Source of the DNA: DATKCA01 sp035544675
GTDB lineage: Bacteria > Acidobacteriota > Thermoanaerobaculia > Gp7-AA8
NCBI GenBank assembly: GCA_035544675.1
Contig: DATKCA010000260.1
Coordinates: 1-13,798 of the forward strand
Reading direction: 5' to 3'
DNA: 13,798 nucleotides
The translations under genes and the position numbers were made by a program. Within the stretch, counting starts at the first letter, position 1. Each line of letters begins with the position of its first letter. This document shows, one piece after another, positions 5,662 to 13,590 of this stretch. The notes beneath the pieces are model-generated. The model searched no databases, was not told the DNA's origin, and saw nothing but the letters and a program-made list of their open reading frames with translations.

Positions 5662-8600
5662 TCTTTCGGCCCAGAAGAACGGCGGCAGCGCGCGCTCCGA
5701 GGGCCATACGCGCGTCAGCGTCGCGGCGTCGAACACCTCGCCGTTCTTGACCACGTGCCGGATGCTCGTGCTGTTGTGGATGTCCTCCAGCGGATTGGCA
5801 TCGAGGATGACGAAGTCGGCCAGCTTCCCCGCCTCGATCGATCCGAGGTCGGGCTCGAAGCCGAGTTTGTTCGCGGCCCAGATCGTCGCCGACTTCAGCG
5901 CCGCGTGCGGCGTGAGGGCTCCCTTGCCGCCCTCACCCGCCATCGCCCACAGCTCCCAGTGAGGTCCGAGGCCCTGCAGCTGGCCGTGGGCGCCGAGGGA
6001 GACGTTGCCGCCGGCGCGGGAGATGTCCGCGACGCCGCGGGCCACGGTCGGGAAATGATATTCGGTGGGATCGATCCAGGGATGGCGGCGCGTGCGCTCG
6101 TCGAGGAAGAAGTGCGGAACGAAACGCCGGAGCTTCGGATCGTCGTGCACCTTCTGCGTCTGCCAGAAGTACTGCTCGCCCCACGGCCCGCCGTACGAGA
6201 CGAGCAGCGTCGGCGTGTAGAACGTCCCTGACCTTGCGAAGAGCTGGATGGCGTCCTCCTGCAGCTCGACGGGCAGTGAGTGCTCGAACGCCGTGTAGCC
6301 GTCAATGGCCATGGTCATGTCGGTCGACAGCTCCCCTGCCCCTTCCGCCGTCAACAGCATCCTCTCCTCACGGGCCGCCTCGGCGAACCAGAGGCGTTGG
6401 GCGCGGCGGGGCTGCTGGTACACCTTGATCATCCGCGCGCCGTACGACTTCATGCGCCGCACCTGGCGCCGCGCGTCCTCGAGGTCGTTGACCTCGGCGA
6501 AGATGTCGGTCTGCTGCCCGCCGTAAAGGACGTCGCCCGACGAGTAGATGCGCGGGCCGGTCATGAGGCCGGCCTCGACCATCTCCGCCTGTGCGAACAC
6601 GTCGAGCGACGGGGCGGACGGGTCGTACGTCGTGGTCACGCCGTAGGCGAGGTTGGCCGCGTACTCCCACTTGGTCTCCGGAAAGATCTCCAGGCCGGAG
6701 TAGTGAAGATGGGCATGCGTGTCGATGAGGCCGGGGATGATCGTCCTGCCACTGCCGTCGAACTCGCGCGCGCCGGCCGGGACTGTGACTTTGCCCGCCT
6801 CACCGACCGCCGCGATCCGGTTGTTCGTCACGACGATGTCGCCCCGCTCGATGACTTCGTCACCGCGCATCGTCACGATCCGGGCGTCGCGCACCACGAA
6901 GGAGCCCGACGGAGTCGCGCGCGGCTGCGTCAGCGTGATGGCGATCGCCTCGGATCGCGGCACCTTCAGCCTGGGCTCGTCGGTGGCCTTGTCCTTCTTC
7001 TTCTCGTCCTCCGACTCTTTCGCCTTCGCCGCCTCCTTGCGCCGCTCTTCCTCGACGAACGTGATCGCGTTCGCCAGCGGCAGCCTGTGGAACGTGCTGG
7101 CGGCGGTCCAGGTGATGGTCTTCCCGTTGCCGGCCCAGTCGACATAGCCGCCGGCGTTCTCCGAGAGGCGCCACGTCGGGACGGAGCCTTCCTTCAATCC
7201 GATCTCCGGCGGGTCCTTCATCACCAGGTTCGGCAGGGCGGCGACGTAGACGTTGTCGCGCGAGGTGAACGCGACCCACTGCTCGTCCGGCGAAGGCACG
7301 AGGTCCCCGATGGCGGGAAAGCGGAGCAGGCGTTTCTTGTCTGTTCCGTCGAGTCGCACCGACACCAGCTCGTTCTTCGGGTCGTCGGCCGGCTTCTCAG
7401 GCGGGATGAAGTCGCGATAGAAGACGCGCGAGCCGTCGCGGTTCCACCACGCCTGCGGGTGGAAGCGGAATGTGGCGGCGATCCTCACGTTGGCGACGAA
7501 CTGCGCTTCGCCGCCGGAAGCGGGAAGCCAGCGGATGTCGAAGAACTGCTCCTCTTCCGGCTGGCGGCCGCGGAACTCCAGGCCGCTGCCCTGAATCAGG
7601 ACGAGGCGCTGGCCGTCCGGCGACCACTCCGGATTCGCGTAGTGCCCGGGGATCGTCGTCAGTCTCTGTGGAGCGCCGCCAGTCCTGGCGGCGGTCTTCC
7701 ACACATGCCCTCCCTCGCTGTCGCTCCACGTCACGAACGCGATCCACTGGCCGTCAGGCGAGACCGCGGGTGAGTATTCGCGGGAGGGCCCGCCGCCGGC
7801 GGTGATGCGTTGCGGCTGCCCGGAAGCCTTGCCGCCGGCGAGCTTCTGCATCCAGATCCTGCCGAATGCGTCGAACACGACCGCGCTGCCGTCCGGCGTC
7901 TGGCTTGCCCGGCGGAGAATGCGCGCGCGCACGGGGCCGCTCTCCACACGCTCCTGCCAGGCCACGCGTGGCGCCAGGAACTGCTCGACATCCGCGGTGA
8001 ACGCGATGGGCTGCGCGGCGCCGGTGCCGAGATCGAGGCGGGTGATCTTCCCGCGATTCGAGAAGTAGATGGTGTTGCTGTCGCGCGAGATGGCGTACGG
8101 CGGCCAGAGATCCTGCTGCGCGAAGCCTTCCTGCTCGTCGCGCGTGACGTCGCGGGCCACGATCCGCTCCGACCCACGCGCCAGGTCGCGCACCACGAGG
8201 ACCGTCGCCGCATCGCGCCGGCTCACGAAGATCATCGACTCCCCGTCCGGCGTGATCTCCGGCCGCACCGCCCCCCCGTAGCCCGATGTCATCTGGATCG
8301 TGTCACCGGTGCGCCGGTCGTAGCGATGGATCTGCCACAGCCCGCTGGAGAGATCGGGGACGTAGCTGAAACGCCCTTTGCGTCCTGAAAAATAGATGTA
8401 GCGCCCGTCCGGCGAGAAGGCAGGCCCTGACGCGTTGTTCATCTCGTCGACCGTGGTCAGCTTCACGCCCGACCCGCCGTGCACGTGGTACATCCACAGC
8501 TCGACCGGAGGGATCCCGGCGCGCTTGCCCGTCTCTTTCCTCGCCACGAGATAGTTTCCGTCCGGCGACCACATCGCTGACCGGATGTATTCGTCCTTCT

Positions 8601-9006
8601 CCGCAGTCAGGGCCCGCGGATCCTTCCCGTCCGGCGCCATCAGCCAGATGTTGTCGATCCCGCCGCGGTCGCTCGTGAACGCGATCGTCTTCCCGTCCGG
8701 CGAGTACCGCGGATGCCAGTCGAAGGCCGGCCCGCGCGTGATGGCCCTGGCCTTTCCACCCGCCACCGGCACCGTGTAGATGTCGCCCAGCAGGTCGAAG
8801 AGGATCGTCGAGCCGTCGGGAGAAAGGTCCACCGACATCCACGTCCCCTCACTGACCGTGAAAGCCACCCTGCGCGCATCCGGCCGCGGTTTGTTGATGT
8901 CCGCGGCCGGGTCGAACTTCTTTGAGGCGCTGGCGGGTGCCGCCAGGATTGGCGGCGCTCCACCGGATACGGTCATCAACACCACAAGAATGGCGATTTT
9001 TTTCAA
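5659..9006 (-). CDS. Exported PD40/TolB-like propeller-amidohydrolase fusion protein
   Basis: 1115 residues. A signal peptide (MKKIAILVVLMTVSGGAPPILAA) is followed by about eleven PD40-type units with the core SPDGxxIxF from roughly residue 45 to 620, enough for one or two beta-propellers. A charged, possibly coiled linker (EEERRKEAAKAKESEDEKKK) lies at about 650-680. The C-terminal amidohydrolase domain (about 690-1110) has HAH at 764-766 in PGLIDTHAHLHYSG, a probable carbamylated Lys861 in MIKVYQQ, His909 in AFEHSLP, GAHGQ with His1007 near where amidohydrolases usually have the last Asp ligand, and a closing GSIEAGKLADFVILDANPLED. Related long proteins are common in Acidobacteriota and similar phyla and are annotated as TolB-like or imidazolonepropionase-like amidohydrolases; no substrate is established. 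Start is TTG, supported by GGAGGAG 6 nt upstream and by the signal peptide beginning exactly there. It is monocistronic, divergent from the exporter operon and convergent with the M49-like gene, with its stop codon inside the repeat. Confidence 0.9.
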   Translation of the reverse strand: MKKIAILVVLMTVSGGAPPILAAPASASKKFDPAADINKPRPDARRVAFTVSEGTWMSVDLSPDGSTILFDLLGDIYTVPVAGGKARAITRGPAFDWHPRYSPDGKTIAFTSDRGGIDNIWLMAPDGKDPRALTAEKDEYIRSAMWSPDGNYLVARKETGKRAGIPPVELWMYHVHGGSGVKLTTVDEMNNASGPAFSPDGRYIYFSGRKGRFSYVPDLSSGLWQIHRYDRRTGDTIQMTSGYGGAVRPEITPDGESMIFVSRRDAATVLVVRDLARGSERIVARDVTRDEQEGFAQQDLWPPYAISRDSNTIYFSNRGKITRLDLGTGAAQPIAFTADVEQFLAPRVAWQERVESGPVRARILRRASQTPDGSAVVFDAFGRIWMQKLAGGKASGQPQRITAGGGPSREYSPAVSPDGQWIAFVTWSDSEGGHVWKTAARTGGAPQRLTTIPGHYANPEWSPDGQRLVLIQGSGLEFRGRQPEEEQFFDIRWLPASGGEAQFVANVRIAATFRFHPQAWWNRDGSRVFYRDFIPPEKPADDPKNELVSVRLDGTDKKRLLRFPAIGDLVPSPDEQWVAFTSRDNVYVAALPNLVMKDPPEIGLKEGSVPTWRLSENAGGYVDWAGNGKTITWTAASTFHRLPLANAITFVEEERRKEAAKAKESEDEKKKDKATDEPRLKVPRSEAIAITLTQPRATPSGSFVVRDARIVTMRGDEVIERGDIVVTNNRIAAVGEAGKVTVPAGAREFDGSGRTIIPGLIDTHAHLHYSGLEIFPETKWEYAANLAYGVTTTYDPSAPSLDVFAQAEMVEAGLMTGPRIYSSGDVLYGGQQTDIFAEVNDLEDARRQVRRMKSYGARMIKVYQQPRRAQRLWFAEAAREERMLLTAEGAGELSTDMTMAIDGYTAFEHSLPVELQEDAIQLFARSGTFYTPTLLVSYGGPWGEQYFWQTQKVHDDPKLRRFVPHFFLDERTRRHPWIDPTEYHFPTVARGVADISRAGGNVSLGAHGQLQGLGPHWELWAMAGEGGKGALTPHAALKSATIWAANKLGFEPDLGSIEAGKLADFVILDANPLEDIHNSTSIRHVVKNGEVFDAATLTRVWPSERALPPFFWAER

Positions 9007-9012
9007 AGCGAG

Positions 9013-9019
9013 CTCCTCC
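9013..9019 (-). promoter_or_regulatory. Strong Shine-Dalgarno GGAGGAG deciding a TTG start
   Basis: Read on the minus strand, GGAGGAG is separated by 6 nt from the TTG at 9006-9004. This near-ideal site supports TTG initiation for the propeller-amidohydrolase and probably compensates for the weak start codon. Confidence 0.85.
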
Positions 9020-9029
9020 GAAGCCGGAC

Positions 9030-9035
9030 ATTATC
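9030..9035 (-). promoter_or_regulatory. Possible -10 hexamer GATAAT
   Basis: On the minus strand GATAAT matches TATAAT at 5 of 6 positions and would place transcription start near 9023, just before the Shine-Dalgarno at 9019-9013. No convincing -35 hexamer is found at 16-18 nt, so this is a weak prediction. Confidence 0.3.
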
Positions 9036-9074
9036 CGCAACTTCCGCCCAAATCCGTCGTATCAGGCCTAACGT

Positions 9075-9089
9075 GAGCCGCTCCGGCTC
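9075..9089. repeat. Small perfect inverted repeat in divergent intergenic region, possible operator
   Basis: GAGCCG-CTC-CGGCTC is a perfect 6-bp inverted repeat with a 3-nt spacer, midway in the 108-bp region between the amidohydrolase start and the adaptor start. It lies 12 nt before the Shine-Dalgarno of the adaptor gene, so it could be an operator or a leader hairpin. In GC-rich DNA such short repeats also arise by chance. Confidence 0.3.
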
Positions 9090-9101
9090 GTCTCATCGTT
9101 T

Positions 9102-9108
9102 AGGAGAG
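9102..9108 (+). promoter_or_regulatory. Shine-Dalgarno AGGAGAG deciding the adaptor start
   Basis: AGGAGAG lies 6 nt before the ATG at 9115. It favours that start over the in-frame GTG at 9073, which would add 14 residues in front of the membrane anchor. Confidence 0.8.
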
Positions 9109-9114
9109 ACTCGT

Positions 9115-10215
9115 ATGTCCAAGCTGGGAAGAACACTCCTGATCCTCGTCATCATGGCGGTCGCCAGCGCCGGCCTCTACGCGTGGACGCGCAACGGCAA
9201 AGACGAGAACGGCCTCAAGCAGGTCGAAGTCACAACCGGAACGATCGTGGAGAAAGCGGTGGCGGTCGGCCAGATCCAGCCGCGCCAGAAGTTCCAGGTC
9301 AAATCGAAAATCTCCGGGATCGTCCGGCGCACGCTGGTCGAGGTCGGTGACACCGTCAAGCCGGGCGACCCGCTCTTCGAGATCGGACCCGATCCGACCC
9401 CGCTCGAAGTCTCCGAAGTGGACCGCAGAGTGGAGTCGGCCGAGGCCTCGTATCGCAGGGCGGAGGGTGACTACAGGCGGGCGCAGGAGCTGAGCCGCTC
9501 CGGCGTGCTTCCGAACTCGGAAGTGGAGCAGAAGAAGGAAGCGTACGAGCTGGCCCGCGTGGCGCGGATGAAGGCGCAGCAGGATCGCGAGCTGGTTCGC
9601 CGCGGCAACCTCTCCTCATCCGTGGAGAAGGAGTCGATCATCCGGGCGCCGGCGGCGGGAACCGTGTTGACCCGCGCGGTGAATCCGGGAGACCCGATCG
9701 TCCCGCTGACGTCGTATCAGCCGGGCACCGAGATGGCCACGATCGCCGACATGAGCGATCTCATCTTCAAGGGCACGGTCGACGAGATCGATGTCGGCAA
9801 GCTCGCCGCCGGCATGCCGACGCGCATCAAGGTCGGCGCGCTGCCGTCGGACATCGTCACGGGACGGGTCTCGCGCATCGCGCCGCAGGCGCAGCAGAAG
9901 GAAGGCGCCACGCTGTTCGACGTCGAGATCGAGCTCGATCCGGGCCAGAAGATCGTGCTGCGCGCCGGCTACTCGGCCAACGCCGACGTCATCATCCGGG
10001 AGAAGAAGGACGTGCTCGTCATTCCGGAACGGCTCGTGACATTCGAGGACGGCGGACAGAAGACGACCGTGGAAGTGGCCGCGGCCGCCCCGAAGGCAGA
10101 ACCGAAGAAGACCGAGATCAAGACCGGCGTGTCCGACGGGCTGAACATCGAGGTCGTTTCGGGCCTGAGCAAGGGCGACAAGGTCGTGGAGCGCCCGCCC
10201 AAAGAGATCAGCTAG
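9115..10215 (+). CDS. Periplasmic adaptor (membrane fusion) protein of a MacA/HlyD-type exporter
   Basis: 366 residues. An N-terminal signal anchor (LGRTLLILVIMAVASAGLYAW, about 4-24) tethers it to the inner membrane. A split lipoyl/barrel-sandwich domain follows (IVEKAVAVGQIQPRQKFQVKS, about 45-95; second half near residue 180 with IIRAPAAGTVLTRAVNPGD), interrupted by a Glu/Arg-rich alpha-helical hairpin at about 100-178. After it comes a beta-barrel domain (MATIADMSDLIFKGTVDEIDVGKL, about 205-290) and a membrane-proximal domain with a Lys/Ala-rich stretch near 325-335. This is the normal architecture and length of MacA-like adaptors that join an ABC transporter to an outer-membrane TolC-type channel. 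It is the first gene of the exporter operon. A 58-bp spacer holding a heptamer repeat separates it from the first permease, whereas later genes overlap. The cargo cannot be inferred, and no outer-membrane channel gene is in the window. Confidence 0.9.
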   Translation: MSKLGRTLLILVIMAVASAGLYAWTRNGKDENGLKQVEVTTGTIVEKAVAVGQIQPRQKFQVKSKISGIVRRTLVEVGDTVKPGDPLFEIGPDPTPLEVSEVDRRVESAEASYRRAEGDYRRAQELSRSGVLPNSEVEQKKEAYELARVARMKAQQDRELVRRGNLSSSVEKESIIRAPAAGTVLTRAVNPGDPIVPLTSYQPGTEMATIADMSDLIFKGTVDEIDVGKLAAGMPTRIKVGALPSDIVTGRVSRIAPQAQQKEGATLFDVEIELDPGQKIVLRAGYSANADVIIREKKDVLVIPERLVTFEDGGQKTTVEVAAAAPKAEPKKTEIKTGVSDGLNIEVVSGLSKGDKVVERPPKEIS

Positions 10216-10223
10216 CTCACATT

Positions 10224-10262
10224 CCGGTTACCGGCAACCGGCAACCGGCAACCGGCAACCGG
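10224..10262. repeat. Tandem heptamer CCGGCAA array inside the exporter operon
   Basis: One CCGGTTA unit (10224-10230) is followed by four exact CCGGCAA units (10231-10258) and a terminal CCGG. It starts 8 bp after the adaptor stop codon and ends 11 bp before the permease ATG, so it fills most of the 58-bp spacer. The CCGG core is self-complementary in each unit, which allows weak alternative pairing. It shares a 7-bp period, but not sequence, with the CTAA-type arrays. Confidence 0.9.
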
Positions 10263-10273
10263 AAAATCAAAGC

Positions 10274-11503
10274 ATGGTTACTTTTCGAGATGTCTTCCGC
10301 CAGCTCGTCCGCGATGTGAGGAGCGAGAAGCTGCGCACGTTCCTCACGGTGTTCGGCATCGTGTGGGGAACGGTGGCCATCAGCCTCATGCTCGCCTTCG
10401 GGACCGGTCTGCACAAGCAGATGATCAAGAACACGGCCGGTCTGGGCGACCGCATCGTCATCGGGTGGCCGTCGCTGACTTCGATCCCGTTCGAGGGGCT
10501 CGGAAGGGGACGCCGCATCCGTGTGGCCGAGGATGATGTGGCGGCGGTGGCGAAAGACGTGCGCGGCCTGAAGGCCATCTCCACCGAATACATGGACAGC
10601 TTCCGGCTGGACTACGGGACGAAGACCCTGTCCGTGGACGTGTCCGGCGTCTCCTCCGACTTCGGCTCGATGCGCAACCTCCGCCCCGCGCCGGGCGGGC
10701 GCTTCATCAATCCCATCGACGACCGGCAGCAGCGCCGCGTGGCGTTCATCGGCGACGAGCTGGCCACGAACGTCTTCGGCACCACAGATCCCGTCGGCAA
10801 GGTGGTCCTGATCAGCGGCTCGCCGTTCCAGGTCATCGGCGTCCTGATTCAGAAGGAACAGGACTCCAGCTACAGCGGCCGGGACAAGGAGAAGGCGTTC
10901 ATCCCCGGCAGCACGTTCCGCGCCCTGACCGGGCGGAAATACATCAACAACATGGTGTTCCAGGCGGTGAACTGGAACGAGAGCGAGAAGGTCAGCGAAG
11001 CGGTGCGCGAGGCCTTCGGCAAGCGGCTGCGGTTCGATCCGAAGGACAAGGAAGCGCTCACCTTCTGGGACACGACGCAGCAGTTCGTCTTCTTCGACAA
11101 CTTCATGCTGGCGTTCAACGCCTTCCTGGGGATCATCGGCGTGCTGACGCTGATCGTGGGCGGGATCGGCGTGTCGAACATCATGAACGTCGTGGTCGAA
11201 GAGCGGACGCGGGAGATCGGCATCAAGATGGCCCTGGGCGCGAAGCAGGGCTGGATCCTGTCGCAGTTCCTGCTGGAGACACTGCTCATCACCGTGATCG
11301 GAGGGGCGGTCGGATTCATGATCTCGCTCGGCGTCTGCGCCATCTTCCCGGAGGCACTCGTCGAGTACGTGGGGCGGCCGACGGTGTCGCCGATGGTGGC
11401 TCTCCTCACGGCAGCAGCACTCGGAATCGTCGGACTGGTGGCCGGGTACTTCCCGGCCAGGGAGGCGTCGCGGCTCGATCCGGTCGTGGCCATGAAGCTA
11501 TGA
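10274..11503 (+). CDS. MacB/FtsX-type ABC transporter permease, first subunit
   Basis: 409 residues with the four-helix MacB/LolC/FtsX layout. TM1 is at about 21-43 (LRTFLTVFGIVWGTVAISLMLAFG), followed by a large periplasmic domain (about 45-270, MacB_PCD type, with QQRRVAFIGDELATNVFG). TM2 lies near 276-302, TM3 near 331-352 and TM4 near 373-393. The cytoplasmic coupling motif ERTREIGIKMALGA after TM2 is the FtsX-domain signature that contacts the ATPase. MacB-type permeases work by mechanotransmission, moving cargo from the periplasm outward through an adaptor and outer-membrane channel. Start: ATG at 10274 with a weak GGAA about 9 nt upstream, right after the heptamer array. Unlike canonical MacB there is no fused ATPase domain. 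It is clearly paralogous to the next gene, suggesting a heterodimer. The last codons overlap the next start (ATGA, 11500-11503). Confidence 0.92.
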   Translation: MVTFRDVFRQLVRDVRSEKLRTFLTVFGIVWGTVAISLMLAFGTGLHKQMIKNTAGLGDRIVIGWPSLTSIPFEGLGRGRRIRVAEDDVAAVAKDVRGLKAISTEYMDSFRLDYGTKTLSVDVSGVSSDFGSMRNLRPAPGGRFINPIDDRQQRRVAFIGDELATNVFGTTDPVGKVVLISGSPFQVIGVLIQKEQDSSYSGRDKEKAFIPGSTFRALTGRKYINNMVFQAVNWNESEKVSEAVREAFGKRLRFDPKDKEALTFWDTTQQFVFFDNFMLAFNAFLGIIGVLTLIVGGIGVSNIMNVVVEERTREIGIKMALGAKQGWILSQFLLETLLITVIGGAVGFMISLGVCAIFPEALVEYVGRPTVSPMVALLTAAALGIVGLVAGYFPAREASRLDPVVAMKL

Positions 11504-12756
11504 AGACCGACTGGCACATCATCTACAGCCTGTTCAAGAGCGCGTCGCAACTGCAGAAGAAGCGCGCCTACCTCACCATCGCGTCGATCGCGTGGGGGAC
11601 GGTGGCCATCCTTCTGCTGCTCGCATTCGGGGAGGGCCTGAAGCGGCAGCTCGACAAGAACCGCCGGGCCATGGGTGAGAACATCGCCGTCCTCTGGCCG
11701 GGCGAGACCACCAAAGCGTGGAAGGGATTGCCGCCCGGACGTCCCATCCGGCCGCGGGCGGACGACATCGAGTTCGTCCGGGAGCGCATGCCGGAGCTCA
11801 AGAGCGCGCACGCGGAGCTGACCTCGTGGCGCACGGCCCTGGTGTACGGCCGCAAGACCGTGAACGGCCGCGTCATCGGCACGAACGTATCGTACGGAGA
11901 GTCGCGCAAGCACTATCCGCAGCCGGGAGGCCGCTGGCTCAGCCCGATCGACGAGCAGCAGCGCCGCCGGGTCGTCTTCCTCGGCGACGAGCTGGCCACG
12001 GACATCTTCGGCGAAGAGGACCCGGTCGGGAAAACGCTGCTGATCAACAACGCGCCGTACAACGTCATCGGCGTGATGCAGAAGAAGATTCAGATGGGGA
12101 CGTACGGCGGTCCCGACAAAGCCCACGCCGTCATCCCGATCTCGACGTTCAAGGCCCAGTTCGGACGCGACCGCGTCAACGTCCTGGTCATCGAGACGCA
12201 CACGCCGGAAGAGATGACCCCGGCCCTGAAGCGGTTCCACGAGACGGTGGGGCCGAAGTTCGGATACGACCCGACTGACGAGCGCGCCTTCGGCACCTGG
12301 AACACCGTCAAGGGCATGGAGGTGAATCGCAAGATCACCACCGGCATCCAGCTGTTCCTGGGCATCGTGGGCGCGCTGACGCTGATCATCGGCGGGGTGG
12401 GCGTGGCCAACATCATGTACGCCGTGGTGAAGGAGCGCACGCGCGAGATCGGCGTGAAGATGGCCCTCGGCGCGAAGGCGCGCTGGATCGTCATCCCCTT
12501 CGTCCTGGAGGCCCTGGCGTACACGTTCACCGGCGGCGCGCTCGGCATCATCATCGCCACGCTGATCGTTTCGGCGACCGGCTTCGTCGACATCGAGAGC
12601 AACCGCGTCCTCTCCTTCCTCGGGCGTCCCACCCTCTCCCCCGCCATCGGAGTGGCCACGTCCGCAATCCTCGGCCTCATCGGCCTTCTGGCCGGATACT
12701 TCCCCGCGCGCCGCGCCGCACTCATCGACCCGGCCGCCACACTGAGATACGAATGA
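11500..12756 (+). CDS. MacB/FtsX-type ABC transporter permease, second subunit
   Basis: 418 residues, collinear with the preceding permease over its whole length. It has TM1 at about 24-46 (YLTIASIAWGTVAILLLLAFG), a periplasmic domain with QQRRRVVFLGDELATDIFGEEDPVGK (the paralogue has nearly the same block), TM2 near 282-306, the coupling motif ERTREIGVKMALGA, TM3 near 333-357 and TM4 near 382-403, ending AGYFPARRAALIDPAATLRYE. The N terminus before TM1 is somewhat longer than in the first subunit. The most economical reading is an old tandem duplication giving a heterodimeric permease. It begins in a 4-bp overlap with the first permease and ends in a 4-bp overlap with the ATPase (12753-12756), with no strong Shine-Dalgarno at either junction, so translational coupling is likely and would keep subunit amounts matched. 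Confidence 0.92.
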   Translation: MKTDWHIIYSLFKSASQLQKKRAYLTIASIAWGTVAILLLLAFGEGLKRQLDKNRRAMGENIAVLWPGETTKAWKGLPPGRPIRPRADDIEFVRERMPELKSAHAELTSWRTALVYGRKTVNGRVIGTNVSYGESRKHYPQPGGRWLSPIDEQQRRRVVFLGDELATDIFGEEDPVGKTLLINNAPYNVIGVMQKKIQMGTYGGPDKAHAVIPISTFKAQFGRDRVNVLVIETHTPEEMTPALKRFHETVGPKFGYDPTDERAFGTWNTVKGMEVNRKITTGIQLFLGIVGALTLIIGGVGVANIMYAVVKERTREIGVKMALGAKARWIVIPFVLEALAYTFTGGALGIIIATLIVSATGFVDIESNRVLSFLGRPTLSPAIGVATSAILGLIGLLAGYFPARRAALIDPAATLRYE

Positions 12757-13448
12757 ACAACAACGGCAACGGCACCATCATCAAAATGTCGGAGGTCCGC
12801 AAGGTCTACGACACCGGCAAGGTCAAGGTGGAGGCGCTCAAAGGCGTCGACCTCCATATTCACAAGGGCGAGATGGTGGCCATCGTCGGCCCGTCCGGCT
12901 CCGGCAAGTCGACGCTGATGAACCTCATCGGATGTCTCGACACGGCGACGTCCGGCAGCTACGAGCTGGGCGGGGAGAACATCGCCGGCGTGACGCGCGA
13001 TCAGCTCGCCGTGATCCGCAACCGCCGCGTCGGCTTCGTCTTCCAGAACTTCAACCTGCTGCCGCACATCACCGCGCTGGAGAACGTGGAGATGCCGATG
13101 CTGTTCGGCGGCGTGCCGGTGAAGGAGCGCCGCCAGCGCGCCACCGCGCTCCTCGAGCGCGTCGGCCTCGGCGACCGCGTGGAGCACAAGCCGACCGAGC
13201 TCTCCGGCGGCCAGATGCAGCGCGTGGCCATCGCCCGCTCGCTGGCGATGAATCCGGACATCGTGCTCGCGGACGAGCCGACCGGGAACCTCGACTCCAG
13301 CTCCGGCGGCGACATCATGACGATCTTCACGGAGCTGTGGAAACAGGGCAGCACGCTGATCATCATCACGCACGATCCGGCACTGGCCAAGCGCGCCAGC
13401 CGCGTCGTGGAAGTGCACGACGGGAAAATCATCTCGGATCACGCGTAA
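12753..13448 (+). CDS. ABC transporter ATP-binding protein (MacB/LolD class)
   Basis: 231 residues, a single complete nucleotide-binding domain on the cytoplasmic face of the exporter. Walker A is GPSGSGKST at 46-54, the Q-loop has Gln98 (VFQNFNLLPHITALENV), the signature LSGGQ is at 150-154, Walker B is IVLADE with Asp174 and catalytic Glu175, the D-loop NLD is at 179-181, and the switch His207 is in ITHDP. The LPHITALENVEMPM and DEPTGNLDS blocks place it in the MacB/LolD/FtsE class, matching the two FtsX-type permeases just upstream. No extra C-terminal domain is present. A Gly/Asn-rich start (MNNNGNG) precedes the first strand. It is the last gene of the operon; TAA at 13446-13448 is followed 3 bp later by the long heptamer hairpin. 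Confidence 0.96.
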   Translation: MNNNGNGTIIKMSEVRKVYDTGKVKVEALKGVDLHIHKGEMVAIVGPSGSGKSTLMNLIGCLDTATSGSYELGGENIAGVTRDQLAVIRNRRVGFVFQNFNLLPHITALENVEMPMLFGGVPVKERRQRATALLERVGLGDRVEHKPTELSGGQMQRVAIARSLAMNPDIVLADEPTGNLDSSSGGDIMTIFTELWKQGSTLIIITHDPALAKRASRVVEVHDGKIISDHA

Positions 13449-13451
13449 GAC

Positions 13452-13590
13452 AGTCCTTAGGCCTTAGTCCTTAGGGAGCCTCTGCGCAACTTTGTGATCT
13501 CTGTGACTCTGTGGTTGACGTCAAACCACAGAGTCACAGAGGGCGCAGAGCTTACGCAGAGGTTCCCTAACGCCTAACGACTAAGGACTA
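13452..13590. repeat. Long nested imperfect palindrome, likely terminator region of the exporter operon
   Basis: The outer arms at about 13452-13480 and 13561-13590 are complementary at about 24 of 30 positions; the left arm holds three inverted heptamers (AGTCCTT, AGGCCTT, AGTCCTT). Inside these, CCTCTGCG at 13479-13486 pairs exactly with 13555-13562. At the centre, 13500-13516 (TCTGTGACTCTGTGGTT) pairs perfectly with 13524-13540 around a 7-nt loop GACGTCA. The intervening segments pair imperfectly. A single transcript could fold into a hairpin of roughly 60 bp. It follows the operon's last stop codon and faces the end of a convergent ORF, so transcription termination or 3'-end protection is plausible. 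Confidence 0.85.

Noticed and set aside
6280..7773. Plus-strand open frame of 497 codons opposite the amidohydrolase gene
   Set aside because: Arg/Val/Leu/Asp-rich antisense shadow with no recognisable domain; the minus-strand gene has a signal peptide, PD40 repeats and an amidohydrolase metal motif.
9073..9114. Earlier GTG start for the adaptor protein
   Set aside because: It lies within the divergent regulatory region and lacks a ribosome-binding site, while AGGAGAG precedes the ATG at 9115 by 6 nt.
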